Under the pieces are notes generated by a model that had not been told where the DNA came from, did no database searches, and saw only the letters and a list, made by a program, of their open reading frames with translations. From Paenibacillus tyrphae (lineage in GTDB: Bacteria; Bacillota; Bacilli; Paenibacillales; NBRC-103111), in the NCBI RefSeq assembly GCF_027925525.1, contig NZ_BSDJ01000012.1, positions 172,799 to 236,798 of the forward strand: a DNA stretch of 64,000 nucleotides. Reading direction: 5' to 3'. Shown in pieces: positions 55,418-63,871 of the stretch; position 1 is the first letter of the stretch; every line of letters starts with the position of its first letter. A program made the position numbers and the translations under genes.

Positions 55418-56005
55418 TTACTTTTCGGGCAGCATGCCACGCATAAACAGCTCGACCACTTGGACGGCTAACTGCTCCGGACTGCCCGCGCCTTCGGACA
55501 AATACGCAAAGGTCAACCGCTCAATCGTACCTACGAAGCATTGCGCTACGACGTCCATTTCGAGGGTCGAACGAAAGTAGCCGGCCCGCTGTTCTTCGAG
55601 CAGGTTGTCGCGAATCAGAGCGGCCAGCTCCGCTTTAATGCTTCCGGCCTGCGGTGCCTGAAACAATCCGATGCGCGTCAAGTGCGGGTCTTCCGTAAAA
55701 AAACGAAAAAGCGTCTCCAGCACGCCGAGTACCCGAGCGTTCACTTCGCCCTGCTGCAGCCCCGATTCCAGGCGGCTCGCCGTGACCAGTTCCTGCAACC
55801 GGGACCGGAAATGTCCGACCAGCTCCTCGAACACCGCTTCTTTACTTTCAAAATAAAGGTAAAACGACGGCTGGGTCAGCCCGGCCTGAGCGACAATCGA
55901 GCTGATCTTCGTCTCGTAAAAGCCGAGTCCGGCAAACTGCTCCGCCGCCGCCGCCAGCAATCTCGCCCGGCTTTCTTGCCCTTTGGCTCCTTTGTTTCGC
56001 GCCAT
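55418..56005 (-). CDS. TetR/AcrR-family regulator
   Basis: 195 residues with an N-terminal TetR HTH: ARLLAAAAEQFAGLGFYETKISSIVAQAGLTQPSFYLYFESKEA region at residues 14-56. The C-terminal ligand domain resembles FadR/YsiA-like members. AAGGAG lies 10 bases before the start. It is upstream of the DUF1361 gene in one unit; the ligand is unknown. No clear palindromic operator was identified in the 100 bases upstream. Confidence 0.9.
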   Translation of the reverse strand: MARNKGAKGQESRARLLAAAAEQFAGLGFYETKISSIVAQAGLTQPSFYLYFESKEAVFEELVGHFRSRLQELVTASRLESGLQQGEVNARVLGVLETLFRFFTEDPHLTRIGLFQAPQAGSIKAELAALIRDNLLEEQRAGYFRSTLEMDVVAQCFVGTIERLTFAYLSEGAGSPEQLAVQVVELFMRGMLPEK

Positions 56006-56108
56006 TCCACCCGAACTCCTTATGTCTATAAAGTGAGATGTTGCCTGTCCAAAAGCCTTATTTTGTATTATGTCCCAGTCACGCGCCCACCGTCAAATCG
56101 CAGTGTTT

Positions 56109-56723
56109 CTATACCCGATGCCGAAGCTCTTCGTAAGCTTCCTTCAGCCACGGATGCACGACCTTCAAGGTATGCTTCCGCTCCCACAGGTAGTTGATGT
56201 AAGCAAACGCCCCATGAATAAGGGAGCGGTTCAATTGTTCCTGCAGCTCGCAGATATACGGCGGTGTACCGGGCTGGTCCCATGCCACTTTATCCGCTAC
56301 GAACAGCACTTGATCTAGCAAGGTGGAGCCCGCCCGCAAGGTCGTGTGGCAGCCGACCGCATCCAGAATCGCCGCATCGGTTACGCCAAATAGCTGCTCC
56401 GCCATGACCACCGACAGCTTCTGATGAATGATCATTGGGAACGCTTCTTCTTCCGGCAGCACCTCGATGCCAAGCTCCCGCGACAATGCAATTCGATCCC
56501 CGTTCGGAATGACCGCGCTGATGTCGTGCAGCCAACCGGCCGTCTCCGCCGCCACGGGATCGGCTCCGAACCGCAGCGCGATACGCCGCGCCTCCGTTCC
56601 GACGTCCATACAGTGCTCCGCCGTCTTCTCGCATCCGTTCGAGCTTAGAAAGCTCCGGACGTCGTCCCGAAGCCGATTCGTTCGGGGAAATGGTTTCGTG
56701 CGTTCAGCCAAAATAGGATGCAT
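56109..56723 (-). CDS. HD-domain hydrolase, YqeK-like
   Basis: 204 residues from the ATG at 56723 with GGAGGA upstream. HD motifs in order: TAEHCMDVG, AGWLHDISAV (His-Asp pair), IIHQKLSVVMAEQLFG, VGCHTTLRAG and VLFVADKVAWDQ, the pattern of YqeK, which hydrolyses diadenosine tetraphosphate symmetrically. Usual yqeK genes lie with nadD and rsfS; this one is alone, so it may be a paralogue with another nucleotide substrate. Confidence 0.75.
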   Translation of the reverse strand: MHPILAERTKPFPRTNRLRDDVRSFLSSNGCEKTAEHCMDVGTEARRIALRFGADPVAAETAGWLHDISAVIPNGDRIALSRELGIEVLPEEEAFPMIIHQKLSVVMAEQLFGVTDAAILDAVGCHTTLRAGSTLLDQVLFVADKVAWDQPGTPPYICELQEQLNRSLIHGAFAYINYLWERKHTLKVVHPWLKEAYEELRHRV

Positions 56724-56741
56724 GCTTCTTCCTCCATTCAC

Positions 56742-57033
56742 GGTTGCTTCACACCGGGCATCCGCCGACCGTCCGCTACGGCGCGGAGAACGAGGGCTTG
56801 TGCTCCGGACATTGTTTTAACGTAGCTTCGTGGGTCAAATATTTTACGGATCAAAAGCCGCTCCGGGTCCCGCTTCTAACGAAGCCTCTTCCATTGTAAC
56901 CGCTTGTCCCGCGAATATAAAGCTTACGTAAAAAGTGCGAGGCGCCTGCCCGCACCCGGCACTTTTGATTCAACCTATTTTCATATCTTCCAGACTTTCG
57001 TACTTTTTCCATTTTACTATTTGTTTACTATCT
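56742..57033. other. Intergenic region with bidirectional terminator
   Basis: About 290 bases between the HD gene and the GNAT gene. It contains the terminator at 56931-56966 and must contain the HD gene promoter; TATAAA near 56916 is possible but not well supported. No coding frame is convincing. Confidence 0.4.
56931..56966 (-). terminator. Terminator downstream of the GNAT gene
   Basis: AAAAGTGC (56931-56938) pairs with GCACTTTT (56959-56966); the loop is GC-rich. A and T runs on both sides allow termination in either direction. It lies about 70 bases past the GNAT stop. Confidence 0.7.
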
Positions 57034-57513
57034 TTATCGCGCATGATACGCTAAAACTTTTTCCAGATGCACTTCCTCTTCGTCTCTTTGAACTTCCACG
57101 TAGCCGTTGGCTTTATAAAATTGAACGGCGTCAAGCCAAGCCGCCGTCGTTTCCAGCACGAGCTTCGCATAGCCCTTCTGCCTCGCCCTCCGTTCCAGCT
57201 CTTGTAACATGCGGCGCGCGATGCCTCTTCTCCGGTACGGCTTCCACACGGACATTCTGGCGATTCTTCCGACGTCGCCCCCCTCCTGGATGAGAGCTCC
57301 CGTACAGACCATTTTGCCCTCAAGCGCACCCGTCAAGAAGAGATGTCCCTGACCGGCATACCAACTTATGATATCGTCCAGGTCCTTATTATAGGACGGA
57401 TACAATTCCCCGAACCTTTCCTCCAGCCCCGCGTGAACGATCCGTCTTGCCTGCTCCTGCGTCTCTTCGCTCACTTCCGTCACACTCAGCATGACATTCA
57501 TCCGTGTATCCAA
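57034..57513 (-). CDS. GNAT-family N-acetyltransferase
   Basis: 159 residues from a TTG at 57513 with GGAGG 7 bases upstream; it overlaps the HAD gene by 16 bases. The acetyl-CoA site is RRRGIARRMLQELERRA, preceded by the beta strand VGRIARMSVWKPY; the C-terminal strand reads FYKANGYVEVQRDE. Substrate unknown: small amines, amino acids, antibiotics or protein N-termini are all possible. Confidence 0.85.
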   Translation of the reverse strand: MDTRMNVMLSVTEVSEETQEQARRIVHAGLEERFGELYPSYNKDLDDIISWYAGQGHLFLTGALEGKMVCTGALIQEGGDVGRIARMSVWKPYRRRGIARRMLQELERRARQKGYAKLVLETTAAWLDAVQFYKANGYVEVQRDEEEVHLEKVLAYHAR

Positions 57514-58154
57514 TTCCGAACCTCCGAAATATGATCAATTCTCGCGATCGGCCTAACCCCTTTATCCAGCATCGCTTCCATGCTTGTCCTATAACTGATA
57601 AACGGAATACCGGCTCCGGCGGACGCTTTGCCGTCAATCCAGGAATCCCCCACCGATATCCATTCGTCCACCGTAATGGTGCGGAATTGATTCAAGGCAT
57701 AAATAAATCCGGATGGGGACGGCTTCAGCGCCTCCATCTGCTCTCTTCCGATAATGGAGTCGAAATACGACTTGATCCCCGTTACTTCGAGCGCCCTCAG
57801 GGCGGCGGAACGCGAGTTGTTCGTGACCACGACTAATACGAACTTGCCATGCAACGATTCGATTAGCTCCGGCACCCCTTTCTCCAATCCCGCACCTTCC
57901 ATCCCGCGTACTTCATGCTTTTCCGCAATGTTCATACAGGAGAGGTATAAGGCATGGTCCATCCCCGCTTGCTTTGCATGTTCGAGCATGGTGGATGTCG
58001 TATGCTCATGGAGCGGGAACCGCTCCGTCAACATGCCGTGCCCGATCAAGTACCGGCAGATGTCTTCCTTCATCGCCGCAAAATCGATGCGGGATTGCAG
58101 CAGCGTATTGTCCATATCGAAGATAATGCCCTTATATTTGCGGTCATCACGCAT
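57498..58154 (-). CDS. HAD-superfamily hydrolase
   Basis: 218 residues. Motif I GIIFDMDNTLLQS, motif II VVVTNNSRSAAL, motif III Lys in EALKPSPSGFIYAL and motif IV SVGDSWIDGKASAGAG, with a small helical cap between I and II, as in the phosphoglycolate phosphatase-like subgroup. Likely a phosphatase for a small phosphate ester. It starts 37 bases after the siderophore-regulator gene and overlaps the GNAT gene. Confidence 0.88.
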   Translation of the reverse strand: MRDDRKYKGIIFDMDNTLLQSRIDFAAMKEDICRYLIGHGMLTERFPLHEHTTSTMLEHAKQAGMDHALYLSCMNIAEKHEVRGMEGAGLEKGVPELIESLHGKFVLVVVTNNSRSAALRALEVTGIKSYFDSIIGREQMEALKPSPSGFIYALNQFRTITVDEWISVGDSWIDGKASAGAGIPFISYRTSMEAMLDKGVRPIARIDHISEVRNWIHG

Positions 58155-58191
58155 CGAAGTTCCCCGCTTCCCGTTTTTAGTTTAAGTTATT

Positions 58192-59835
58192 TTAAGCAAG
58201 CACCCGCAGCACATCGTCAATCTTCCTGCCGTGAGAGATGACGCCGTAGTTCATCCAACTGAAAAAATCGACCTCGTACACGCACCGGTTACGTACCGCG
58301 GGGAGCGCCCGCCATACCGGATCGTCCCGGAGTCGCTCACTCTCCTGTCCTTCAACGGCCGACTCACTTTTGTCGAAGGCGACAAACAGATGATCGGTAT
58401 CCAGCCGGGCCAACCACTCCCGTGTCAGGGGGATCCGCCGGGCATGGCCGGTCAATTGGAGGACGAGAGGATGCGGCCGCAGCCCCAGATCCCCGTACAA
58501 TATGGGGCCCGTATATCCGTGCTCCGGTCCGGCATATAAGCAGATCTCCGCAGCCGAGATTCGAAGGAAGGCCACCGTCTGCCCCCGAAGCGGTCGGCTC
58601 AATAAAGCTCTGGCCGCGCTTGCTTTGTCTTCGTAGGCTGCGATGACGCTCCGGGCGGCTTCCGTTTTCCCGAACAGCTCTGCCATCGTGCGCAGCATCG
58701 AACGCCAGTCTTCTCCACGATGGGGCAACTGGTAGGTCGGCGCAAGCCGGTTGTATCGATCGGATGTCATCCACCTGTCGAACCCGCCGTCCGTCATAAT
58801 CAAATCCGGCCGGTGCCGGGACAACGTTTCAAGACTATCTGCCGTAAGATCGAAGACGGGAACCTCGTCCAGCCCCAAATAGTCCTGCTTGCCCCATCCG
58901 GCGTGAGAGCATTGTACGACCGGCGTTATGCCCAGGGCAAGTAAAAAATCTTCGAGAAACGGGGCAACGACCCGCACGTTGTCCCGGTGATTGCGGCGGT
59001 ACTGCCCGGGCGAAATTCCGACGCTTTGTTTGAACCTCCGGCCAAAATAATATTCATTCGCATAGCCGACATGCTGGGCAATCTCGAAGAGCCGGTCGTC
59101 CGTCATCAGGAGCAGCTGCTTGGCACGGTCGAGGCGGATTCCGTTCAAATAATCGAGCGGAATTTGTCCCGTAATCGCTTTGAACATGCGCGTATATTGT
59201 CCGCGGGGAACGTCCGCTGCCGCAGCCAGCCGCTCTACCGTCCATGGCTCGCTGTAATGCCGCCGTACCTGCTCGATCGAGCTTTCCACCTGCTGACGCA
59301 GGCTCTTCCCGCCTGCCGCTGCAGAACCGTTTTGCTGAAAAATAAATCGGAGCAGCTCCAGAAACCGGACGTGATTATAAAACGGCTCTAGGCCGTCTCC
59401 CGCATGACGCTTATCGTAAATCGCTTCGACCAGCTCGATGCATTGGGAGAAAGGCGCGCAGGCGGCTTCGCCTAAAATAGGAAACCGGTCACCCGCCGGG
59501 GAGGCTTCGGATGACAGCAATTGGCCCTCGGCATTTCTCCGCAGCTCAAAGGCCAGCTCATACAGGGTAAGCCCATTCCGGCCTGGCAGTACGCTGCATG
59601 TCATGTCCTGCGCGGCAATAAAGCATTTCCCCCGCTCCAGCTTGAAGCCCGCTCCGTCGATCACGATCCGTCCGTCTCCGCCCGTCACGAGCAGCATCGT
59701 ATGATCGCCGCCGTCCAGCTGCCAATCCGAAGCACCGGCACGATAGCGGATATCCGTCATTTGATACGTTAAAGCGAGACGAACCGCTTTGTCCGACATT
59801 TTATCCACCGGTCTTTCTCCCGCTTGTTCCTGCAT
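58192..59835 (-). CDS. Btr-like AraC regulator fused to a siderophore-binding domain
   Basis: 547 residues from the ATG at 59835; an ATG at 59799 is an alternative. Order: N-terminal cupin-like sensor, AraC double HTH (WTVERLAAAADVPRGQYTRMFK and FEIAQHVGYANEYYFGRRFK), then a FecB/BtuF-type binding domain (about residues 275-547). This is the layout of Bacillus subtilis Btr, which activates siderophore uptake on binding ferric bacillibactin in the cytoplasm. The binding domain closely resembles the lipoprotein encoded at 59975 (both have WGKQDYLxLD). A Fur box lies just upstream. Confidence 0.88.
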   Translation of the reverse strand: MQEQAGERPVDKMSDKAVRLALTYQMTDIRYRAGASDWQLDGGDHTMLLVTGGDGRIVIDGAGFKLERGKCFIAAQDMTCSVLPGRNGLTLYELAFELRRNAEGQLLSSEASPAGDRFPILGEAACAPFSQCIELVEAIYDKRHAGDGLEPFYNHVRFLELLRFIFQQNGSAAAGGKSLRQQVESSIEQVRRHYSEPWTVERLAAAADVPRGQYTRMFKAITGQIPLDYLNGIRLDRAKQLLLMTDDRLFEIAQHVGYANEYYFGRRFKQSVGISPGQYRRNHRDNVRVVAPFLEDFLLALGITPVVQCSHAGWGKQDYLGLDEVPVFDLTADSLETLSRHRPDLIMTDGGFDRWMTSDRYNRLAPTYQLPHRGEDWRSMLRTMAELFGKTEAARSVIAAYEDKASAARALLSRPLRGQTVAFLRISAAEICLYAGPEHGYTGPILYGDLGLRPHPLVLQLTGHARRIPLTREWLARLDTDHLFVAFDKSESAVEGQESERLRDDPVWRALPAVRNRCVYEVDFFSWMNYGVISHGRKIDDVLRVLA

Positions 59836-59852
59836 GTCGACCGTCCCCAATT

Positions 59853-59871
59853 GAGAATTATTATCATTAGT
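59853..59871. promoter_or_regulatory. Fur box in front of the Btr-like gene
   Basis: GAGAATTATTATCATTAGT matches the 19-base Fur consensus at about 14 positions. It lies 18 bases before the chosen start codon, where Fur-iron would cover the promoter. Predicts induction under iron limitation. Confidence 0.7.
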
Positions 59872-59899
59872 CAAATTTGAGTATAAATCAAAAAAGAAA

Positions 59900-59922
59900 G
59901 CTCTTCAACCCTGCCGAAGAGC
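59900..59922 (-). terminator. Terminator of the siderophore-binding lipoprotein gene
   Basis: GCTCTTC (59900-59906) pairs with GAAGAGC (59916-59922); on the minus strand TTTCTTTTTT follows. It lies about 50 bases past the stop at 59975 and just upstream of the Btr-like gene promoter. Confidence 0.8.
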
Positions 59923-59974
59923 CTTCCGCTTCCTTCCTTGCTTGATCACTTGATCCCCATACCTGCAATGCCCG

Positions 59975-61012
59975 TTATTTCACCAGCGATTGGAGAACGT
60001 CGTCGATCTTTAACAGATTGGCTTGATAAGCGCCCGTCTGCCAATACGTTCGTTCCACCTGATATACCTTCCCGTTTTTGACCGCGGGGATCGACTTCCA
60101 GATGGGGTTGTCCAGCAGCTTGACCGCTTCTTTATTTTTATCGGAGCCCCAAGTCCCGTTCGAGGGCAAAATAAAAATGTGGTCCGCCCCTAATTCGGGA
60201 AGCTTCTCCATCGAGATATAATCGATCGGCGACTTCATTTCCTTCACCAGCTTCGGCGGCGTCAAGCCGAGATCCTTATAAAGAATCAAGCCGACAAACA
60301 TGTTCTCGATGCCGAGCAAATTGATCGTTTTCTCCCCTACATTCAAGCGCAGAACGGCCACCGTTTCTTTCCCGACGGCCTTCTCCAGCTTCCCTCTGGC
60401 ATCGGCAAGCTTTTGCTTGTAAGCTTCCAGAAGCGGCTCCACCTTCTCAGGAACACCCAGGAGATCGGCCACCGTCTTCAAAATTTCAGGCGTATTCTGC
60501 AGGATGGAATCGGGCAGCCGGTAAGTCGGCGCCACTTTGGAGAACATCTCATACTTGGCGGTATCCGCCCCGCCATCCACAATAATCAAATCCGGACTGT
60601 AGCTTAGCAGCGCTTCGATATTGCCGCTGTAGTCGAAGGTCGGAGCATCCAGCTTCAAATAATCCTGCTTGCCCCAATTCGGATGGTACCATTGTACAAC
60701 CGGCTTCACGCCTAACGCCGTCACATAGTCCTCCAAATAAAGAGCCGCTACCCGCTGCGGCTTCACCGGAATCTCCACTTCGCCGAAGTGATCCTTCACC
60801 TTCCGGGTCTTGCCGGCTTGCTCCTTCGCGTCTTTGCCGTCGGCAGTAGCCTTGTCCGTTTGCTCCGCATTCGGCCTGGCATTCTCTTGCTTTTCCTTCG
60901 GCAGCGGTTCTCCCTCCGTCCCCCCTTGCCCGGCTCCGCATCCGGCTAAAGCAGCCATCAGGACCAGCCATACGGTCATCCATGCAGCGGCTGCGCGACA
61001 TTGCCTTATCAT
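59975..61012 (-). CDS. Iron-siderophore-binding lipoprotein
   Basis: 345 residues from the ATG at 61012. Lipoprotein signal with lipobox LAGC (Cys near residue 24), a Glu/Lys-rich linker, then a FecB/FepB-like fold: KPQRVAALYLEDYVTALGVKP, LLSYSPDLIIVDGG, KVAPTYRLPD. It binds a ferric siderophore outside the membrane for an ABC permease not encoded here. A Fur box lies about 55 bases upstream. Its sequence is close to the C-terminal domain of the Btr-like regulator, suggesting both bind the same compound. Confidence 0.9.
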   Translation of the reverse strand: MIRQCRAAAAWMTVWLVLMAALAGCGAGQGGTEGEPLPKEKQENARPNAEQTDKATADGKDAKEQAGKTRKVKDHFGEVEIPVKPQRVAALYLEDYVTALGVKPVVQWYHPNWGKQDYLKLDAPTFDYSGNIEALLSYSPDLIIVDGGADTAKYEMFSKVAPTYRLPDSILQNTPEILKTVADLLGVPEKVEPLLEAYKQKLADARGKLEKAVGKETVAVLRLNVGEKTINLLGIENMFVGLILYKDLGLTPPKLVKEMKSPIDYISMEKLPELGADHIFILPSNGTWGSDKNKEAVKLLDNPIWKSIPAVKNGKVYQVERTYWQTGAYQANLLKIDDVLQSLVK

Positions 61013-61066
61013 GATTCCGATCCTCTCCCAAGTAAACTGCAATGTAACGAATACAAGCTTCGAATG

Positions 61067-61085
61067 TATAATGATTCTCATTCTC
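61067..61085. promoter_or_regulatory. Fur box in front of the siderophore-binding protein gene
   Basis: TATAATGATTCTCATTCTC matches the Fur consensus GATAATGATAATCATTATC at about 15 of 19 positions, 55 bases upstream of the start codon. The remaining stretch 61086-61217 shows no other feature I can support. Confidence 0.8.
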
Positions 61086-61217
61086 AATTCGTTCCCGTCC
61101 ATTGTAGCGCCCACCGTTTGCTTCTGACAATGCACATTCCGGCCTCGTTTTTTATACAAACGCATAGTTAGTTTTTTGGTTTAGTTTCGGCAAACCATGC
61201 AAGTGCACACTGCTCCA

Positions 61218-62177
61218 TTAATCCATTTCTCGCCAAAATTGTTCTGGATTATCTATATCTACATCATCATATTTGCATACTATTTCTTTAAGCCCGATCG
61301 GTGCGTCAATATCAATTTCATATCATGGATTCCTATCCGGCGGTCCAAAGCTAACCTTCACTTTCTTATCGGATACATCAAATATCATACTTCTAAGCGT
61401 ACCCATTCCGCTCGAATAAAAATGGCAGCATGGACCATATGGATATGGAGTGGACATTAACTTCCTCATCTTTTCCTCATTGATATTAGGCGCATCCCGC
61501 AATAACGAATTCCACACGGAAGAATAACGCATTTCGGAATGCCAACATAACGGTATTTCTTCAAGCAGACACTGGGCTTTATAAACATCTTTACAACGGT
61601 CTAAAATGGCGCGAATGGCAACCCAGAACTCGCATCCATCCCCAGCAAGAGGCTTCAAATAAGCAGTACTGGACATGGAAACTACGAGTCCATATTCATT
61701 CATCCCATCCATTCTCCCCGCATTTTGCAGCGAAAAACCAATATGTTTTGGTTTTCCCGTTACCCGGGTGATGCATAAGCTTCTTTCATCCCTTACAAAA
61801 TATTCATAGCTCCTTCCGACATAAAAATGCCCATCGCTCGTGTTTGAAGGAAGCACTGCAATTTGACAACAATGCTGGGAGTTGTGATATGAATTCGCAT
61901 AGCATCTCATTTTTTCCGGCTCTGCACCTACTTCATCAGCAAATCCTTGTATTTCATCTACAAAGCCGGGACATATTTTGTCAATCAACATCATTCTCTT
62001 ATGAGCAGTTGCTGCTGCTATATAATCCTGTCCTTCCATGGGACTGATATAATAAATGACATCCTCCGGATAGTGCTTTTTTAAAGTGATGGCCCGCTGT
62101 TTACCCACCTCATAATTGCTTCCTTCTGCCACATGGATGTCAAATATCATCGGTTCTTTTTTTTCGTTATTTTCCAT
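61218..62177 (-). pseudogene. C45-type linear amide C-N hydrolase gene with in-frame TGA
   Basis: Reading from the ATG at 62177 (GGGAGGGG 10 bases upstream), 284 codons run to a TGA at 61325-61323. The same frame then continues for 34 coherent codons (YEIDIDAPIG...FWREMD) to a TAA at 61220-61218. The family normally has NPWY-like residues here, so TGG to TGA is likely. Family motifs include NSQHCCQIAV (catalytic Cys), GRSYEYFVRDERSL and GTLRSMIFDVSDKKVKVSFG. The segment after EEIPLCWHSE lacks about 45 residues usually present (the LADxxG and TNHF part), suggesting an in-frame deletion as well. The truncated product is probably inactive. Confidence 0.65.
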
Positions 62178-62339
62178 ATTGTCCAATCCCCTCCCTTTTA
62201 AAAATTACTGTTCAAGATGTCTTCTACATTCGTCGTAATCCTAGCATATTAAAAAAATTAGGTCTATTGGATTATCGATTATAGAAGAATAGTTATTGGC
62301 CTCATCTTGTCAGGAGTGATTGGAGTATAGCTCAATAAA

Positions 62340-62366
62340 GCTGCCGGCATCGTTCCGCGCGGCAGC
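62340..62366 (-). terminator. Terminator downstream of the second GNAT gene
   Basis: GCTGCCG (62340-62346) pairs with CGGCAGC (62360-62366); on the minus strand TTTATTG follows. It lies 70 bases past the stop at 62436. The rest of the gap 62178-62435 is AT-rich without a gene. Confidence 0.6.
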
Positions 62367-62435
62367 TCCATGGAGAAATATATTCAACTCACGTTATCCA
62401 TTTGCTCGATTAAATTATTAGCCTTCATCAGCAGC

Positions 62436-63251
62436 CTATAAAGTGAAGCCCGCGCACTTGTATCGATGAACCTGTTGAAATCCTAGCCGGAGTGCTAATT
62501 TTTTCGACGCTTCATTGCTCTGAGAACAATCCCAGTAGGAAGAAAATCCATTCTGGGCTATATCTTTCACTACCAGACTTGCCAGATACGAACCCACTCC
62601 TCTTTTATGATGCTGAGGAAGCGTTTCAATCCCTATAGCGTGCGTTTCCTTGGTTACAAAGCTGGAGTAACAAACACCGATAATTTTAGAGCCTTCAATT
62701 GCGGCATAACCGTAACCTTTATTATAAAAACCCTCTTGCGTTTCCCAGAACTGTTTAATGTGAGCATACACAAATTCCTTATTGAGGAAATCTTGATTCC
62801 TCCATTCTGGCGTTCGTAAGTTAACGGCCCGGAAACAACGATCACCGGAAAGTTCCTCAGTGTGTGCTTCAGAATAGGATGACACGTACACGAGTTGATC
62901 CCATAGGTCTAGTTTTTCCCTTGCAGCAAATAACGAATTCAAGTTCCATTGATCATGATGACCCGAAACCTCGAAATAGTTCATGCCCAGTTCCTTCATC
63001 CTTGGCGCAATACCGGTTCGAATAAAGTCATCAAGCTTGTCGGTAAAAGCATCATTGGCTTCGTCTCCGATAAGGTAAAATCCTTTCATACCCTTGCTCC
63101 AAACTAAGGCAGTCCTTGGCGAGTCGATCCGATCGGTAAATATCCATCCCGGGTTATTGTTTTCTAGAATGGACTGAACCTCAGGATGAGGATGACCATT
63201 TTCGAGAAGGGGCGCAGCCTTATAAAAATGATCCCGATACAGTTCATACAT
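62436..63251 (-). CDS. GNAT-family acetyltransferase (two-domain type)
   Basis: 271 residues. The C-terminal GNAT domain has THAIGIETLPQHHKRGVGSY, with the acetyl-CoA site KRGVGSYLASLVVKDI, and the last strands YWDCSQSNEASKKLALRLGF. The N-terminal half (about 120 residues) resembles the GNAT_acetyltran family of Bacilli (WSKGMKGFYLIGDEAN). Substrate unknown. The gene is visibly lower in GC than most of the window, like the broken C45 gene next to it, suggesting joint acquisition. Confidence 0.85.
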   Translation of the reverse strand: MYELYRDHFYKAAPLLENGHPHPEVQSILENNNPGWIFTDRIDSPRTALVWSKGMKGFYLIGDEANDAFTDKLDDFIRTGIAPRMKELGMNYFEVSGHHDQWNLNSLFAAREKLDLWDQLVYVSSYSEAHTEELSGDRCFRAVNLRTPEWRNQDFLNKEFVYAHIKQFWETQEGFYNKGYGYAAIEGSKIIGVCYSSFVTKETHAIGIETLPQHHKRGVGSYLASLVVKDIAQNGFSSYWDCSQSNEASKKLALRLGFQQVHRYKCAGFTL

Positions 63252-63289
63252 AACATCATGACCTCTTTACTATCCGTTGTACCATACTC

Positions 63290-63871
63290 TTATGCTTCAA
63301 AATGATACTCCATATCCCCAGCCATTGCGGCTGGCGTATCGCCCGTCTTCCGAAAGTCATGGGCGTATAGGAGTTGAAAATCCCCAAAATCCACTTGTTT
63401 ATAGAACTCGTAGCAAGGAAACCCGTCATGGCTGCCCTTCACCTGCACGGTGCCATCCTTATACACGGTAATCTGCAGAGAGTAGTCTACCGTCGGCGCA
63501 TCAAGACGAAGCGGATTGCTTGCGCTCGCTCGCATGGTTAACGATACCGCATCCCCTTTCCACACCTCGTCTTCAACTCGAATACCTCCCGTAGACGCTT
63601 TTCCTTGTTTGTACTCGACGGACCCGTCCGGAGCTGTCAATTTGAGTACGGTGACACCCGTATTGACAAAAGATGTAATTCGTTGCTTCACGAAGTCGAT
63701 GACGACTTCCTGCTCTACGCGGCAACGCCCGGTATTTACCGTGTACGGAGTGAATTCCCTGGCATCCGCCTGATATTCATAGATCATGCCTGTAGACGGA
63801 TCTTGAATTGGGGGCAGATAGAGCATACCGCCGATAAACACACTGCCTCTAATTTTGATTAATTCTGCCAT
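63290..63871 (-). CDS. DUF3238-like protein of unknown function
   Basis: 193 residues, beta-rich, without signal peptide or membrane helix. GAGGGG lies 8 bases before the ATG. The C-terminal part VKGSHDGFPCYEFYKQVDFG...DTPAAMAGDMEYHFE resembles, as I recall it, the DUF3238 group, whose function is not known. GC content returns to the window average here. It is separated by 38 bases from the GNAT gene start. Confidence 0.6.
   Translation of the reverse strand: MAELIKIRGSVFIGGMLYLPPIQDPSTGMIYEYQADAREFTPYTVNTGRCRVEQEVVIDFVKQRITSFVNTGVTVLKLTAPDGSVEYKQGKASTGGIRVEDEVWKGDAVSLTMRASASNPLRLDAPTVDYSLQITVYKDGTVQVKGSHDGFPCYEFYKQVDFGDFQLLYAHDFRKTGDTPAAMAGDMEYHFEA

Noticed and set aside
61323..61325. Recoding of the TGA as selenocysteine in the C45 gene
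   Set aside because: No SECIS-like hairpin was evident after the TGA, the family uses Cys elsewhere and Trp fits this position; a missing internal segment also argues for decay.
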